Part shown: positions 44,807 to 53,168 of the stretch, piece after piece
Layout of the letters: each line of letters opens with the position of its first letter
How positions within the stretch are numbered: the first letter of the stretch is position 1
Source of the DNA: DASSBG01 sp035699085
GTDB lineage: Bacteria > Pseudomonadota > Gammaproteobacteria > Xanthomonadales > Rhodanobacteraceae
DNA length: 64,000 bases
Reading direction: 5' to 3'
Assembly (NCBI GenBank): GCA_035699085.1
Contig: DASSBG010000028.1
Coordinates: 192,618 to 256,617, forward strand
Made by a program: the position numbers and the translations under genes
Notes under the pieces: model-generated
What the model was told of the DNA's origin: nothing
Databases searched by the model: none
What the model saw: the letters and a program-made list of their open reading frames with translations, nothing else

Positions 44807-46204
44807 TCAGCGGTCGAAGCCGTCGAGGAAAATCCCGGCGTGACGCTGTTGCTGGCGCGCGTTCTCGGTCATCGTCACACCCGCGGCATCAACGGCGCCA
44901 TAGGCGTTGACGTCGCCGCTGCCGGCGTCGGCGTAGTCCCAGCGCGACCACGCACGCACGCCGGCATCGCGCAGCCAGCCAAACCACATGGCATTGTCGC
45001 TGTCGACCGCCGCCGCGCTGGCGCCGTCGCCGGTGGCGCAGCGGCCGCCAGGCAGTGCCGCGACCGCCGCGTCGTCGCAATTGGGAATGTCGTTGATCAC
45101 CATCACCTGCTCGCGGCCGAAGTAGCCGTTGTCGAACAGGTACGCCAGGCCGACGGGCAGGCTGCCCTGGACCCACGATTCCGCCATCAAGCCGTCGCTG
45201 GCGCCATTGGCGGGAGAGATGTCGGCCGGCGTGTAGCCGTTCTCGTTCCAGTTCGACGGGTCGGCGTAGCCGGCTTCCCAGAAGGGGCCGTCGACGTGCT
45301 GGATGTAGCGCAGGCAAGCGTTGTCGCCGGGGCAGACCGCGCGGTCCGGACCGTGGCTGTTGATCGTTGCCTTGAGCCGCTGGTTGTATGCCAGTACGTT
45401 CGCCGTCGTGCGCCCTGCGTTGGCCGCCAGGCCCATGTAGTACACGCTGACCAGGTGAACCAGCGAGGCAACGCTGCCATGGCCGAGGGTGGCATCGAGC
45501 GCGGCGACGACATAGTCCTGCTGCGTCATGTCGGTGGTCGGGTCGGCATAGGCCTGGCTGTCGGCGCCGGCGTAGTGATAGTCCGGCCGGCCGAAGAACA
45601 GCATGGTCTCGATGCCGTGGTCGTTGAACCACTGCAGCACGGCCTGCAGTTCGTCCAGGTAGGTGCCGCCGTAGCTGGCATCGGCGAGGTAGAGCGGAAA
45701 ATAGATGATCAGCAGCGTGCGCGGGTGGCGGTCGTACAACTGTTGCAACGCGGCCAGGTCGCGGTCTCGTGCCGCGGCAAAGCCGGGCCAGTCGCTCATC
45801 CACCAAGCCTTGTTTCCGAGGTCGAAGTCGGTGTGGGTGTTGGGCTCGATGCCACCGGCGAGGCCGCTGGGGAAGAGATAGATGGCGCCGACCGTACCGT
45901 CGAGGTCGCCGGGCGTCACCGTGAGCGGCACGCCTGCTTGCGCGCCCTGGTCGGTAACGAGGGTGAGCGTGGTGCGTCCGACGCGGCGGGCCTGCAGCGC
46001 GCCAGCCGCGAGCCGCGCCACGGCATCGTCCGCCGATCGGCCGGCGACCACGGTGGCACCCACACGCGCCTGCAGCTCGGCCCGGCTGATCTGCTGCCCC
46101 GCCGGCAGGCGGAGTGATTGCGCCCAGGCGCAACAGGGCGTCGCCAGCATGCCCGGCACAAGGAGCAATTGCCAAATCAAACGCCAGCCCGGGACGTTGG
46201 CCAC
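44807..46204 (-). CDS. Secreted protein of unknown function with GFD tail
   Basis: A 465-residue exported protein I do not recognise. The start is the GTG at 46204, placed 6 nt after a perfect AGGAGG; a TTG 18 nt upstream would precede that site. The signal peptide is LIWQLLLVPGMLATPCCAWAQS. Residues 40-100 look like a small beta domain. From about 115 alternating helix/strand with LLIIYFPLYLAD, ETMLFFGRPDYHY and NAMWFGWLRDAGVRAWSRWDY suggests a TIM-barrel, possibly glycosidase-like. The protein ends AGIFLDGFDR, resembling a C-terminal IFxDGF motif I associate with secreted proteins of this lineage. Confidence 0.7.
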   Translation of the reverse strand: MANVPGWRLIWQLLLVPGMLATPCCAWAQSLRLPAGQQISRAELQARVGATVVAGRSADDAVARLAAGALQARRVGRTTLTLVTDQGAQAGVPLTVTPGDLDGTVGAIYLFPSGLAGGIEPNTHTDFDLGNKAWWMSDWPGFAAARDRDLAALQQLYDRHPRTLLIIYFPLYLADASYGGTYLDELQAVLQWFNDHGIETMLFFGRPDYHYAGADSQAYADPTTDMTQQDYVVAALDATLGHGSVASLVHLVSVYYMGLAANAGRTTANVLAYNQRLKATINSHGPDRAVCPGDNACLRYIQHVDGPFWEAGYADPSNWNENGYTPADISPANGASDGLMAESWVQGSLPVGLAYLFDNGYFGREQVMVINDIPNCDDAAVAALPGGRCATGDGASAAAVDSDNAMWFGWLRDAGVRAWSRWDYADAGSGDVNAYGAVDAAGVTMTENARQQQRHAGIFLDGFDR

Positions 46205-46316
46205 TCGTCTCCTCCTGTCCAACAGCAGAATGATGAACCGCCGTTCAGTTTCGTGTCAAACGCGCGCGCTGCCGGCGATCCGGGCCCTGGCGTGGTGGCG
46301 CGCCGCGCGGCCATTC

Positions 46317-46345
46317 TTGTACCGGCCACGAGCCTGCGGTAAGCT
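46317..46345 (+). promoter_or_regulatory. Putative tRNA-Ser(GGA) promoter
   Basis: TTGTAC (46317-46322) and TAAGCT (46340-46345) are separated by 17 bp, placing a start near 46352, 25 nt before the tRNA. The -10 is poor. Confidence 0.35.
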
Positions 46346-46376
46346 GCGCGGCTCGCTGGCGCGGCGGATCCTTTGC

Positions 46377-46469
46377 GGAGAGATGTCCGAGTGGTTGAAG
46401 GAGCACGCCTGGAAAGTGTGTATACGGCTAAACACCGTATCGAGGGTTCGAATCCCTCTCTCTCCGCCA
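46377..46469 (+). tRNA. tRNA-Ser (anticodon GGA)
   Basis: A 93-nt class II tRNA with a long variable arm and encoded CCA. The acceptor GGAGAGA pairs with TCTCTCC, and the anticodon arm CACGC-CTGGAAA-GTGTG gives GGA. The variable arm is formed by ACGGCTAAACACCGT, and the T-arm contains GGTTCGAATCC. The SRP RNA follows 53 nt downstream. Confidence 0.95.
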
Positions 46470-46522
46470 TTCCGCCCGCGCCCGGCAGCACAGCCGGCGG
46501 CTGAGCCGCAGGCACTCTCAAT

Positions 46523-46635
<113 letters not shown>

Positions 46636-47032
46636 TTTGACCGGGGATCGGGGACAAGGGACCGGGGACCGGGGACCGGGAAAGGCAGCGGCCGCCGGAT
46701 ACACCGCCTGCGGCGGCTTGATCCGACCTGCAGAACCGGGAACAAGGACCTTGGGTCCGGCATGCCGGAATGCGGTGCGGTCGCGCCGCGCCGCAGCGGC
46801 AAAAAGCGCGTCGCCATTACGGGGCCGCGCGCCAGCGCGGAACCCGGAATCTTCTTCACGACTGCCGCACAACCAACAAGATTTCCGGGTTCTGCCTTCG
46901 GCAGCCCCGGAATGACGGCCGGGTTGCGCCGGGCACCCTACACGACGTACCGGTACCTGTAGGCCGGCTCCGGCAACCACGGAAGGGCGGCGGGGTGGCG
47001 AACCCACATCCCCGCAACGCCGCGACGCGGGC
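46636..47032. repeat. GGGACCG tandem units and CCGGAATGACGG hairpin
   Basis: The 397-bp gap between the SRP RNA and the MBL gene starts with tandem GGGGACC/GGGATCG units (46640-46680). It also contains a second CCGGAATGACGG hairpin (46880-46918, stem TCTGCCTTCGGCAG), related to the one at 15969. The remainder is GC-rich and carries no frame with protein-like features. Confidence 0.6.
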
Positions 47033-47788
47033 TCAGCCGGCGTCGGCGCGCACCGGTAGCGGGTCGGGCAGCGGTAGGCGCTGTCCGGGGCGCGCCACCT
47101 GCAAGCCGCGCGCTTCCAGCGCCTGCGCATCGGTGGCCGAGGCGTAGTGGCAGGCGACCAGCCGCTGCCGCAGCTCCTCGGGATATTCGCGCTCGATGTC
47201 GTCGGCGCCGCTGTGCGAAGGGTTGCCGACCAAGGCGCAATCGTGCACCACGCGCTCGCCCTGGCCGGCCTGCTGCGCCAGCGCCTCCGGAATGGGCCGG
47301 GTGTCGCCGGTGTAGACGAAGGCTCCCCGCAAGGCGACCCCGAACGAGGTGCCGGGTACGTGGTGGCGCGTGGCGAAGACGTCGAACCAGAGCCCGTCGA
47401 GCCAGAAGCCGCGCGTGCACGGCACCAGCTTCAATGCGTCCCAGAAGTTGACGCCGCCCTCGGCCGCGGCGCCGGGATAATCCGCCACCCGTGCCTGCAG
47501 CAGCGGCACCAGCGCGGCGTGCAGGAACACCGTGGTGCTGCCGGGTGCCTTGCCGAACTGGCGCAGCGCGAACAGCCGCTCGAATCCGCCGACATGGTCG
47601 AGGTGGGTGTGGGTGACGTACAGCGCGCGCGGCGGCTGGCCGTAGGCGGCGTGGTAGCGGTCGAGCACGTCCGGCCCGCAATCGATCAGCAGGCAGGGCT
47701 TGCCGGCGCGCTCCAGCACGACCGACGAGGCGCCGAGTTCGGTCGCCTGCGCATTGCCGGTGCCGAGGAACTGCAGCGCCCAGCTCAT
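47033..47788 (-). CDS. MBL-fold hydrolase (RNase Z-like group)
   Basis: A 251-residue cytoplasmic metallo-beta-lactamase protein without signal peptide. Metal motif THTHLDHVGG (about 59-68), later residues in FVYTGDTRPIPEAL and DCALVGNPSHSGADD. The early GTGNAQATELGASS segment is characteristic of the RNase Z/PhnP-like branch, which cleaves phosphodiester bonds. It overlaps kdkA by ATGA. The substrate is not assigned. Confidence 0.82.
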   Translation of the reverse strand: MSWALQFLGTGNAQATELGASSVVLERAGKPCLLIDCGPDVLDRYHAAYGQPPRALYVTHTHLDHVGGFERLFALRQFGKAPGSTTVFLHAALVPLLQARVADYPGAAAEGGVNFWDALKLVPCTRGFWLDGLWFDVFATRHHVPGTSFGVALRGAFVYTGDTRPIPEALAQQAGQGERVVHDCALVGNPSHSGADDIEREYPEELRQRLVACHYASATDAQALEARGLQVARPGQRLPLPDPLPVRADAG

Positions 47789-48543
47789 GCCTGCGGCCCG
47801 CGTCGGTAGCCCCGCAACAGCGCCGCCCAGAGTCCGCGCTCGAAGGCTTCGGCACCGTCGCGCGCGGCGCCGAGCTTCAGCAGTGAACGCTTCAGCCGCG
47901 CCAGGTTGCCCTGCTGCCAGGCCGTCTGTGGCGGCCGCAGCGCGCCGCGATCGAAATCGATCAGGTGGATGCCCTGCGCGTTCACCAGCACATTGTGCGC
48001 GTTGAGGTCGGCGTGATACACCCCGTGGCGATGGAACGCCGCGATGGTCGCGCCAATGCGCGCGGCCAGCCCCTCGTCCAGGCCCGTGGCCGCCAGTTGC
48101 TCGGCCATCGTGCGCGCCGCCGGGATGCAGCGCGTGATCAGGTCGGCGCGGTAGTACCAGCCGCTGCGCCGCACGCGTGCCGCCACCGCGACGGGCACCG
48201 GCAGTTGGAGGGCGCGAAGACGTTGCAGCAGGCGAAACTCCGCAAAGCCGCGGCTGCGGTCGCGGCCGCGCCAGAGGTAGCGGTCATCCAGGGCGCGGGC
48301 AACGGCGCCGCCGCGGCGATAGTGCCGCCAGACGCATTCGCCGGCGGGCGTGTCGATGAACAAGACCCCGCCGCGACCGCCACCGCCGCTGCGCAGGGCG
48401 CCGAGCGCGCGCCAGTGGCCTGCATCGAACCAGTCCGGTGCGGCTTGTGGCACGACGGCCGGGTCAAGGACAATGGCCGTATCGGACCCGTCGAAGATGA
48501 CGGCTTCGGTCGCCCCGCCCATGGCCCCGCCCTGCCCGCTCAT
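47785..48543 (-). CDS. kdkA: 3-deoxy-D-manno-octulosonate (Kdo) kinase
   Basis: A 252-residue protein kinase-like enzyme of the KdkA/RfaP type. The catalytic loop is GVYHADLNAHNVLV and the metal motif HLIDFDRG; the C-terminal NLARLKRSLLKLG is typical of KdkA. It phosphorylates Kdo in lipopolysaccharide inner core. The start could also be 48579 or 48522. It diverges from a heptosyltransferase gene, together marking a small LPS-core locus. Confidence 0.87.
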   Translation of the reverse strand: MSGQGGAMGGATEAVIFDGSDTAIVLDPAVVPQAAPDWFDAGHWRALGALRSGGGGRGGVLFIDTPAGECVWRHYRRGGAVARALDDRYLWRGRDRSRGFAEFRLLQRLRALQLPVPVAVAARVRRSGWYYRADLITRCIPAARTMAEQLAATGLDEGLAARIGATIAAFHRHGVYHADLNAHNVLVNAQGIHLIDFDRGALRPPQTAWQQGNLARLKRSLLKLGAARDGAEAFERGLWAALLRGYRRGPQA

Positions 48544-48630
48544 GCCGATTCGCCCGCCACCGCCCCGCTCCAGTCGCATTGCGATGGGACCAGTCTACAC
48601 AGGCCGCGCGGGCGCCAACAGCGCTGCGGC

Positions 48631-49701
48631 ATGAACGGCGCAGCCCCCACCAGCGTCTGCCTGCTGCGCACCTCGGCGCTGGGTGACGTGACGCATGTCG
48701 TGCCGCTGCTGCGCACCCTGCAGGACCGCCTGCCGCAGGCGCGGCTGAGCTGGATCATCGGCGTGCCCGAGCACAAGCTTCTGGGCGACATCGAGGGCGT
48801 CGACTTCATCGTCCACGACAAGCGCCGGGGCCTGGCCGGCTGGCGCGCACTGCACCGCGACTTGCAGGGCCGCCGCTTCGATGTGTTGCTGCACATGCAG
48901 GTGGCCATGCGCGCCAATGTGCTCAGCCGCGCGGTGCCGGCCGGTCGGCGCATCGGCTACGACCGCGCGCGATCGAAGGACCTGCACGGCCTGTTCGTCA
49001 ACGAGCGCATCGCCGCGCATCCTCGCCAGCACGTGCTGGACGCCATCGGCAGCTTCGCCGAACCGCTGGGCGTGCAGCGCGAGGCGGTCCGCTGGGACAT
49101 CCCGGTGCCCGCCGAGGCGCGCGACTGGGCCCTGGCGCAATGGCCGGAGGACGGCCAGCCAACGCTGCTGCTCAGTCCCTGCTCCAGTCACGCACTGCGC
49201 AACTGGCGTGCCGAACGCTATGCCGCGGTCGCCGACCACGCCGTCCGCCGGCTGAAGATGCGGGTGGTGCTGACCGGCGGGCGCAGCGCCGTCGAACGCG
49301 CCATGGGCGACGCCATCCTCGCCAACATGCAGGCACCGGCGCTCGACCTGATCGGCAAGGACACGCTGAAGCAGGCGCTGGCGCTGTACCAGCGCGCTGC
49401 CATCGTGCTGACGCCGGATTCGGGGCCGATGCACATGGCCAACGCGATGGGCGCGCCGGTGCTCGGCCTGCACGCGGCCACCAACCCCGGGCGATCCGGG
49501 CCCTACAGTGACCGGCGCTGGTGCGTCGACCGTTACGACGACGCGGCGCGCCGCTACCTCGGCCGGCCGGCGGCGGACCTGCACTGGGGCACGCGCATCC
49601 AGCGGCCCGGCGTCATGGACCTGATCGGGATCGGCGAGGTGATCGAGCGGCTGGAAGCCTTCGTCGCGGCGGGCCCGGGCGCGGCCGCTCAGCGCCGGTA
49701 G
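48631..49701 (+). CDS. ADP-heptose:LPS heptosyltransferase (GT9)
   Basis: A 356-residue GT-B glycosyltransferase. The N-terminal motif is LLRTSALGDVTHVVPLLRTL (about 11-30), then GVPEHKLLGDIEGVDF. The C-terminal nucleotide-sugar domain has LLLSPCSSHALRNWRAERYA and LTPDSGPMHMANAMGAPVLGLHAATNPGRSGPY. It adds heptose to the LPS inner core in the cytoplasm. It diverges from kdkA and overlaps DUF6165 convergently by 13 nt. WaaC/F assignment is left open. Confidence 0.88.
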   Translation: MNGAAPTSVCLLRTSALGDVTHVVPLLRTLQDRLPQARLSWIIGVPEHKLLGDIEGVDFIVHDKRRGLAGWRALHRDLQGRRFDVLLHMQVAMRANVLSRAVPAGRRIGYDRARSKDLHGLFVNERIAAHPRQHVLDAIGSFAEPLGVQREAVRWDIPVPAEARDWALAQWPEDGQPTLLLSPCSSHALRNWRAERYAAVADHAVRRLKMRVVLTGGRSAVERAMGDAILANMQAPALDLIGKDTLKQALALYQRAAIVLTPDSGPMHMANAMGAPVLGLHAATNPGRSGPYSDRRWCVDRYDDAARRYLGRPAADLHWGTRIQRPGVMDLIGIGEVIERLEAFVAAGPGAAAQRR

Positions 49702-50081
49702 TCAACGTAGGACTTTTCCTCCACCAGCGTCGACCCCAGCTTGAGGTTGATCGCCCGCTTGATGGCGGCGCGCTCGTCGTTGCGCACGTAGACCGAACGC
49801 GCCAGCGCGATGAAGTCCGCGTCGAAGGCGGCCTCCTTTTCCTTGACGCGGATCGCGTCCTCGATATCCCACAGTGCGCCGTTGACCTTCTTCAGTGCCG
49901 CGCGTTCGGCCGCAATGTCGGCCGCGCCGGCGTTGGCCGCCCAGGTCTGCTCCAGCAGCGCCAGCTCGTCGCGGACATTGGCCAGCTTGGCCGGGTCACG
50001 CATGCGCTCCGACTTGATCTCGAGGATGGTGATCTTGTCGATCAGCTCGCCGTGGGAGACGGGAACGGAGATGAGGCTCAT
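49689..50081 (-). CDS. DUF6165 family protein
   Basis: A 130-residue soluble, mostly helical protein beginning MSLISVPVSHGELIDKITILEIKSERM, the start typical of a small conserved family seen near LPS and nucleotide-sugar genes. The charged C-terminus is LVEEKSYVDYRR. No catalytic motif is evident. The 3' end overlaps the heptosyltransferase gene on the other strand, suggesting a long-standing association with the LPS locus. Confidence 0.75.
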   Translation of the reverse strand: MSLISVPVSHGELIDKITILEIKSERMRDPAKLANVRDELALLEQTWAANAGAADIAAERAALKKVNGALWDIEDAIRVKEKEAAFDADFIALARSVYVRNDERAAIKRAINLKLGSTLVEEKSYVDYRR

Positions 50082-50181
50082 GGCTGCGCGGCCGTGGTGG
50101 TGGCTGGACCGGCAACTTTAGCGTATCGGAGGCCGGGACTCGGGACTCTGAGCCGCCACTCGGCCAGCCGATGTGTCGGCC

Positions 50182-50241
50182 CCGGGCGGGTTCGTCCACA
50201 ACACCCTCTCGGCCGGGCACAAAAAACGCCCGGTCGGGGCG
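50182..50241 (-). repeat. tRNA-Ser tail/terminator duplicate, copy 1
   Basis: This 60-bp unit repeats the one at 50367-50430: GGCGGGTTCGTCCACAACAC, then CCCTCTC, GGGCACAAAAAACGCCC and a GGGGCG return. On the minus strand it forms an intrinsic terminator (ACGCCCCGACCGGGCGT then TTTTT). It also contains a tRNA-Ser 3'-end-like sequence. The 185-bp spacing between the copies holds GC-rich DNA with the palindrome GCGCATGCATGCGC (about 50279-50292). Confidence 0.65.
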
Positions 50242-50366
50242 TCTCGACCGTCGCGGCGCGGCACGTTTCGGCCGGGTGGCGCATGCATGCGCCTCACCCC
50301 TCCGCGCTGCGCGCTGCGGGGCCAGCCTTCGGCTGTCCGATTTCGTTCCGGACGAAATCGTCGAAC

Positions 50367-50452
50367 CCGGGCGGGTTCGTCCACAACACCCTCTCCGCCA
50401 GGCACAAAAAACGCCCCATGCGGGGCGTTTGTCTGTGCCTGGCGGAGAGGGT
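50367..50452. repeat. tRNA-Ser tail/terminator duplicate, copy 2, with perfect 19-bp inverted repeat
   Basis: ACCCTCTCCGCCAGGCACA (50388-50406) is repeated exactly in inverse at 50434-50452, enclosing the terminator hairpin. The right arm is the true 3' end of tRNA-Ser(CGA) plus CCA and flanking bases; the left arm is a detached inverse copy. Upstream, GGCGGGTTCGTCCACAACAC is shared with copy 1. The 358-bp gap 50082-50439 holds these units and no gene. Confidence 0.75.
50404..50430 (-). terminator. Intrinsic terminator of tRNA-Ser(CGA)
   Basis: On the minus strand AAACGCCCC pairs with GGGGCGTTT around GCAT, and a run of T follows. It begins 10 nt after the tRNA CCA end. A second terminator of the same design lies at 50220-50241. 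Confidence 0.8.
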
Positions 50453-50530
50453 GGGATTCGAACCCACGTTACGGGAGACCCGTAAACCGGATTTCGAATC
50501 CGGCGCATTCGACCACTCTGCCACCTCTCC
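50440..50530 (-). tRNA. tRNA-Ser (anticodon CGA)
   Basis: A 91-nt class II tRNA including encoded CCA. The 5' end is GGAGAGGTGGCAGAGTGG, the anticodon arm CCGGA-TTCGAAA-TCCGG gives CGA, and a long variable arm includes ACGGGTCTCCCGT. The T-arm has GGGTTCGAATCCC. Its 3' end is copied in inverse immediately downstream, which produces the palindrome described separately. Confidence 0.95.
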
Positions 50531-50594
50531 GAAGGTGGGCGCGCATGATACGAGCCGCCGCCGGCGAAGACAAGCCGCGCCGCGGTCCGGAGGC

Positions 50595-51425
50595 CTATTG
50601 GCGCGCGCCGCGCGGGTTGGCTGGCGGCTCGTGGCGGCTGGTGCTGCGCCATGGGTTGATGTCGATGCCACCGCGGCGAGTGTAGCGCGCGTAGACGTCC
50701 AGTTCGCGCGGTTGGCAGCGCTGCAGGATGTCGACGAAGATCCGTTCGACGCACTGCTCGTGGAAGCCGCTGTGCTGCCTGAACGAGACGATGTAGCGCA
50801 GCAGCGCGCCGTGATCGACTGCCGGACCGCGATAGCGGATCTGCAGGCTTGCCCAATCGGGTTGGCCCGTGACCGGACAATTGGACTTCAGCAGGTGCGA
50901 GAGCAGCGTCTCCTCCACCTCGCCGGCCCCGTCGATGCAGTGCAGCAGGCCGGCGTCCGGCGGCCCGTACTGCCCGATGGCCAGCGGCAGGTCGTCGATC
51001 AGCTGGCCCTCCGGCTCTTCCAGCCGCTGCGCCGCAAAGCCGGCCGGCGGCACCAGGCGCACGGCGACGGGGGCGCCACTGGCGGCGCCAAGATCGTCGG
51101 CCAGCAGCGCGGCCAGCGCTTCGCTGTCGGCAAGGCAGGTCTGGGCGTAACTGCCGAGGTACAGCTTCAGCGACTTGGACTCGACGATGTTGGGCGACGA
51201 ACTGTCAAAGCACAGTTCCGCCAGCGCCACCTGCGGCTTGCCGTGCGGGTCCAGCCACGACAGTTCGTAGGCGTTCCAGAGGTCGCAACCAACGAAAGGC
51301 AGCGGCGTGACCAGCCCCAGCGGCCCGCGTCCCCGGGCGCGGGGGATCGGGTAGAGCAAGCGCGGGTCGCGCGCCTCTGGCCAGGCCGCGGCCTTGCCGA
51401 GCGGTGAGTGTTCCGGATCGTGCAT
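50595..51425 (-). CDS. queF: NADPH-dependent 7-cyano-7-deazaguanine reductase
   Basis: A 276-residue tunnelling-fold enzyme of the longer bimodular type. The QueF motif ESKSLKLYLGSY lies near residue 86, and the catalytic cysteine is in LKSNCPVTGQPDW (about residue 185); the C-terminus is GGIDINPWRSTS. It reduces preQ0 to preQ1 in queuosine synthesis. The ATG at 51425 gives the normal family length; the open frame continuing to 52103 is a shadow of the phosphatase gene. Confidence 0.95.
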   Translation of the reverse strand: MHDPEHSPLGKAAAWPEARDPRLLYPIPRARGRGPLGLVTPLPFVGCDLWNAYELSWLDPHGKPQVALAELCFDSSSPNIVESKSLKLYLGSYAQTCLADSEALAALLADDLGAASGAPVAVRLVPPAGFAAQRLEEPEGQLIDDLPLAIGQYGPPDAGLLHCIDGAGEVEETLLSHLLKSNCPVTGQPDWASLQIRYRGPAVDHGALLRYIVSFRQHSGFHEQCVERIFVDILQRCQPRELDVYARYTRRGGIDINPWRSTSRHEPPANPRGARQ

Positions 51426-51521
51426 GGCGCCCAGTTTAGCGGCGGCGCATTCCATCCGGCCTTCTTGCCTCGCCGTCGTCGCGGTAGCATGCTTGCCCGC
51501 TCCGCGACAGCAGGCCAACGC

Positions 51522-52226
51522 ATGATCGAATTCGGGCACGGCACGCACGTCGGCTTGCGCCGCGAGCACAACGAGGACACCTACCACGCGGACGCCGCCC
51601 GCGGCCTGTGGCTGGTGGCGGACGGCATGGGCGGCCATGCCCATGGTGAGGTCGCCAGCGCCCTGGCCCGCGACACGGTCACCGCCTGCGTTGCCGCCGG
51701 ACGCTCGCTGGCCGAAGCCATTCGCGAGGCCGACAAGGCGATCATCGCCGCCTCCACGCGCAGCAGCGGCGTGCTGCCCATGGGCACCACGGTGGCCGCA
51801 CTGCGCATCCGCCAGGATCACTACCAGGTGGCATGGGTTGGCGACAGCCGGGTGTACCTGTGGCAGGACGGTGGCCTGCGGCAGCTGTCGCACGACCATT
51901 CCTACGTGCAGACGCTGGTCGAACAGGGCAAGATTTCCGAGGCCGAGGCGCGCCGCCACCCGCGCCGCAACGTGGTGACCCAGGCGCTGGGCGTGACCCC
52001 GGCGGAGGACCTGGAGGTGGCGCTGTGCGAGGGCACGGTGCAGCCCGGCATGCAGTTCCTGCTGTGCAGCGACGGCCTGACCGAGGACCTCGAGGACGGG
52101 CACATCGCCGCCATCCTCAAGCGCCGCGAACTGGCTGCCCAGGAATGCGTGGATCAGTTGATCATCGGTGCGCTGGATGGCGGCGGCAACGACAACATCA
52201 CGGCGCTGCTGGTGAGGGTGCGTTGA
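51522..52226 (+). CDS. PP2C-family serine/threonine phosphatase
   Basis: A 234-residue PPM phosphatase. The metal motifs are HVGLRREHNEDTY (N-terminal), GLWLVADGMGGHAHGE, VAWVGDSRVYLW, CSDGLTEDL and GGGNDNITALLVRV, in standard order. It removes phosphate from serine or threonine and normally opposes a Hanks-type kinase, but no kinase or FHA gene is adjacent. It diverges from queF, with 96 bp between the starts. Confidence 0.93.
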   Translation: MIEFGHGTHVGLRREHNEDTYHADAARGLWLVADGMGGHAHGEVASALARDTVTACVAAGRSLAEAIREADKAIIAASTRSSGVLPMGTTVAALRIRQDHYQVAWVGDSRVYLWQDGGLRQLSHDHSYVQTLVEQGKISEAEARRHPRRNVVTQALGVTPAEDLEVALCEGTVQPGMQFLLCSDGLTEDLEDGHIAAILKRRELAAQECVDQLIIGALDGGGNDNITALLVRVR

Positions 52227-52415
52227 GGGCCGGATTTGGGTGAATCGGGGGAGCGCGGGTCCGGCACGTGATCTCGGTCAGGCTGCGCGGCCGCGTGTTG
52301 GCGGATGCCGAGCTCGCACGCTCGAGGCTCTCGCGGGGGAATGGGGAACCTGGGAACGGGCGCCGCGCGAGTCCGGCCGTACGCGTGCTGGGAGTCCGCC
52401 GCGCTCGGTGCCAAC

Positions 52416-53168
52416 CTACACGGCGGGTTCGGATTCGGGTTCGGGCGCCGGATCGACGGGCGGCGCATCGAGCAGCCGCCAGAGGCTGCCGCTGCCGCTG
52501 TCGCGGTCGAGGCGGTCGAGCCAGGCCTGGTGGGCGGCGGCTTCGGCGGCATCGGCGTACTGGACGCGCGGGCGGCCGGCGGGCTCGCCGTCGAGGCGCG
52601 TCGCGACCGGCGCCGGGGCCGCCACCGCCGCAAGCTCCAGGCTGCCCTGGCCGATGGTCATGGCCAGGTAGACGTCGGCGAGCAGCTGCGCATCGAGCAG
52701 CGCGCCGTGGCTCTGCCGCGCCGAGTTGTCCACGCCGAGGCGCTTGCACAGTGCGTCCAGGCTGTTGTGCTGGCCCGGGAAGGTCTTGCGCGCCAGCGGC
52801 AGCGTGTCCAGGATGCGGGCGCGATCGGCGACGCAGCCGTACTGCGTCCCCAGCCGCGCCAGTTCCGCATCGATGAAGCCGACATCGAAGGCGGCGTTGT
52901 GGATGATCAGTTCGGCGCCGTCGATGAAGGCGAGCAGCTCGTCAACGACGTCGGCAAACAGCGGCTTGTCGGCGAGGAAGTGCTCGCCCAGCCCGTGCAC
53001 CGCGCGGGCACCCGCGTCGATGGCGCGCTGCGGGTTGAGGTAGCGGTGCCACTGGCGGCCGGTGCGGCGCCGCGCAATCAGCTCCACGCAGCCGATCTCG
53101 ATGATGCGGTGGCCACGCGCGGCATCAAGGCCGGTGGTCTCCGTGTCGAGTACAACGAGGCGGCTCAT
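52416..53168 (-). CDS. dnaQ: DNA polymerase III epsilon subunit (proofreading exonuclease)
   Basis: A 250-residue DEDDh 3'-5' exonuclease. Exo I is LVVLDTETTGLD (D8, E10), Exo II is HNAAFDVGFID, and Exo III is QSHGALLDAQLLADVYLAM. The C-terminal ~75 residues are the polymerase-binding tail, ending in a proline/glutamate stretch (PAPEPESEPAV). It proofreads for the replicative polymerase. It overlaps rnhA by ATGA, the common dnaQ-rnhA pairing. Confidence 0.95.
   Translation of the reverse strand: MSRLVVLDTETTGLDAARGHRIIEIGCVELIARRRTGRQWHRYLNPQRAIDAGARAVHGLGEHFLADKPLFADVVDELLAFIDGAELIIHNAAFDVGFIDAELARLGTQYGCVADRARILDTLPLARKTFPGQHNSLDALCKRLGVDNSARQSHGALLDAQLLADVYLAMTIGQGSLELAAVAAPAPVATRLDGEPAGRPRVQYADAAEAAAHQAWLDRLDRDSGSGSLWRLLDAPPVDPAPEPESEPAV

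Noticed and set aside
50171..50485. Frame ending GGEGGIRTHVTGDP
   Set aside because: This is translation of the antisense of a tRNA-Ser gene, a well-known source of false proteins.
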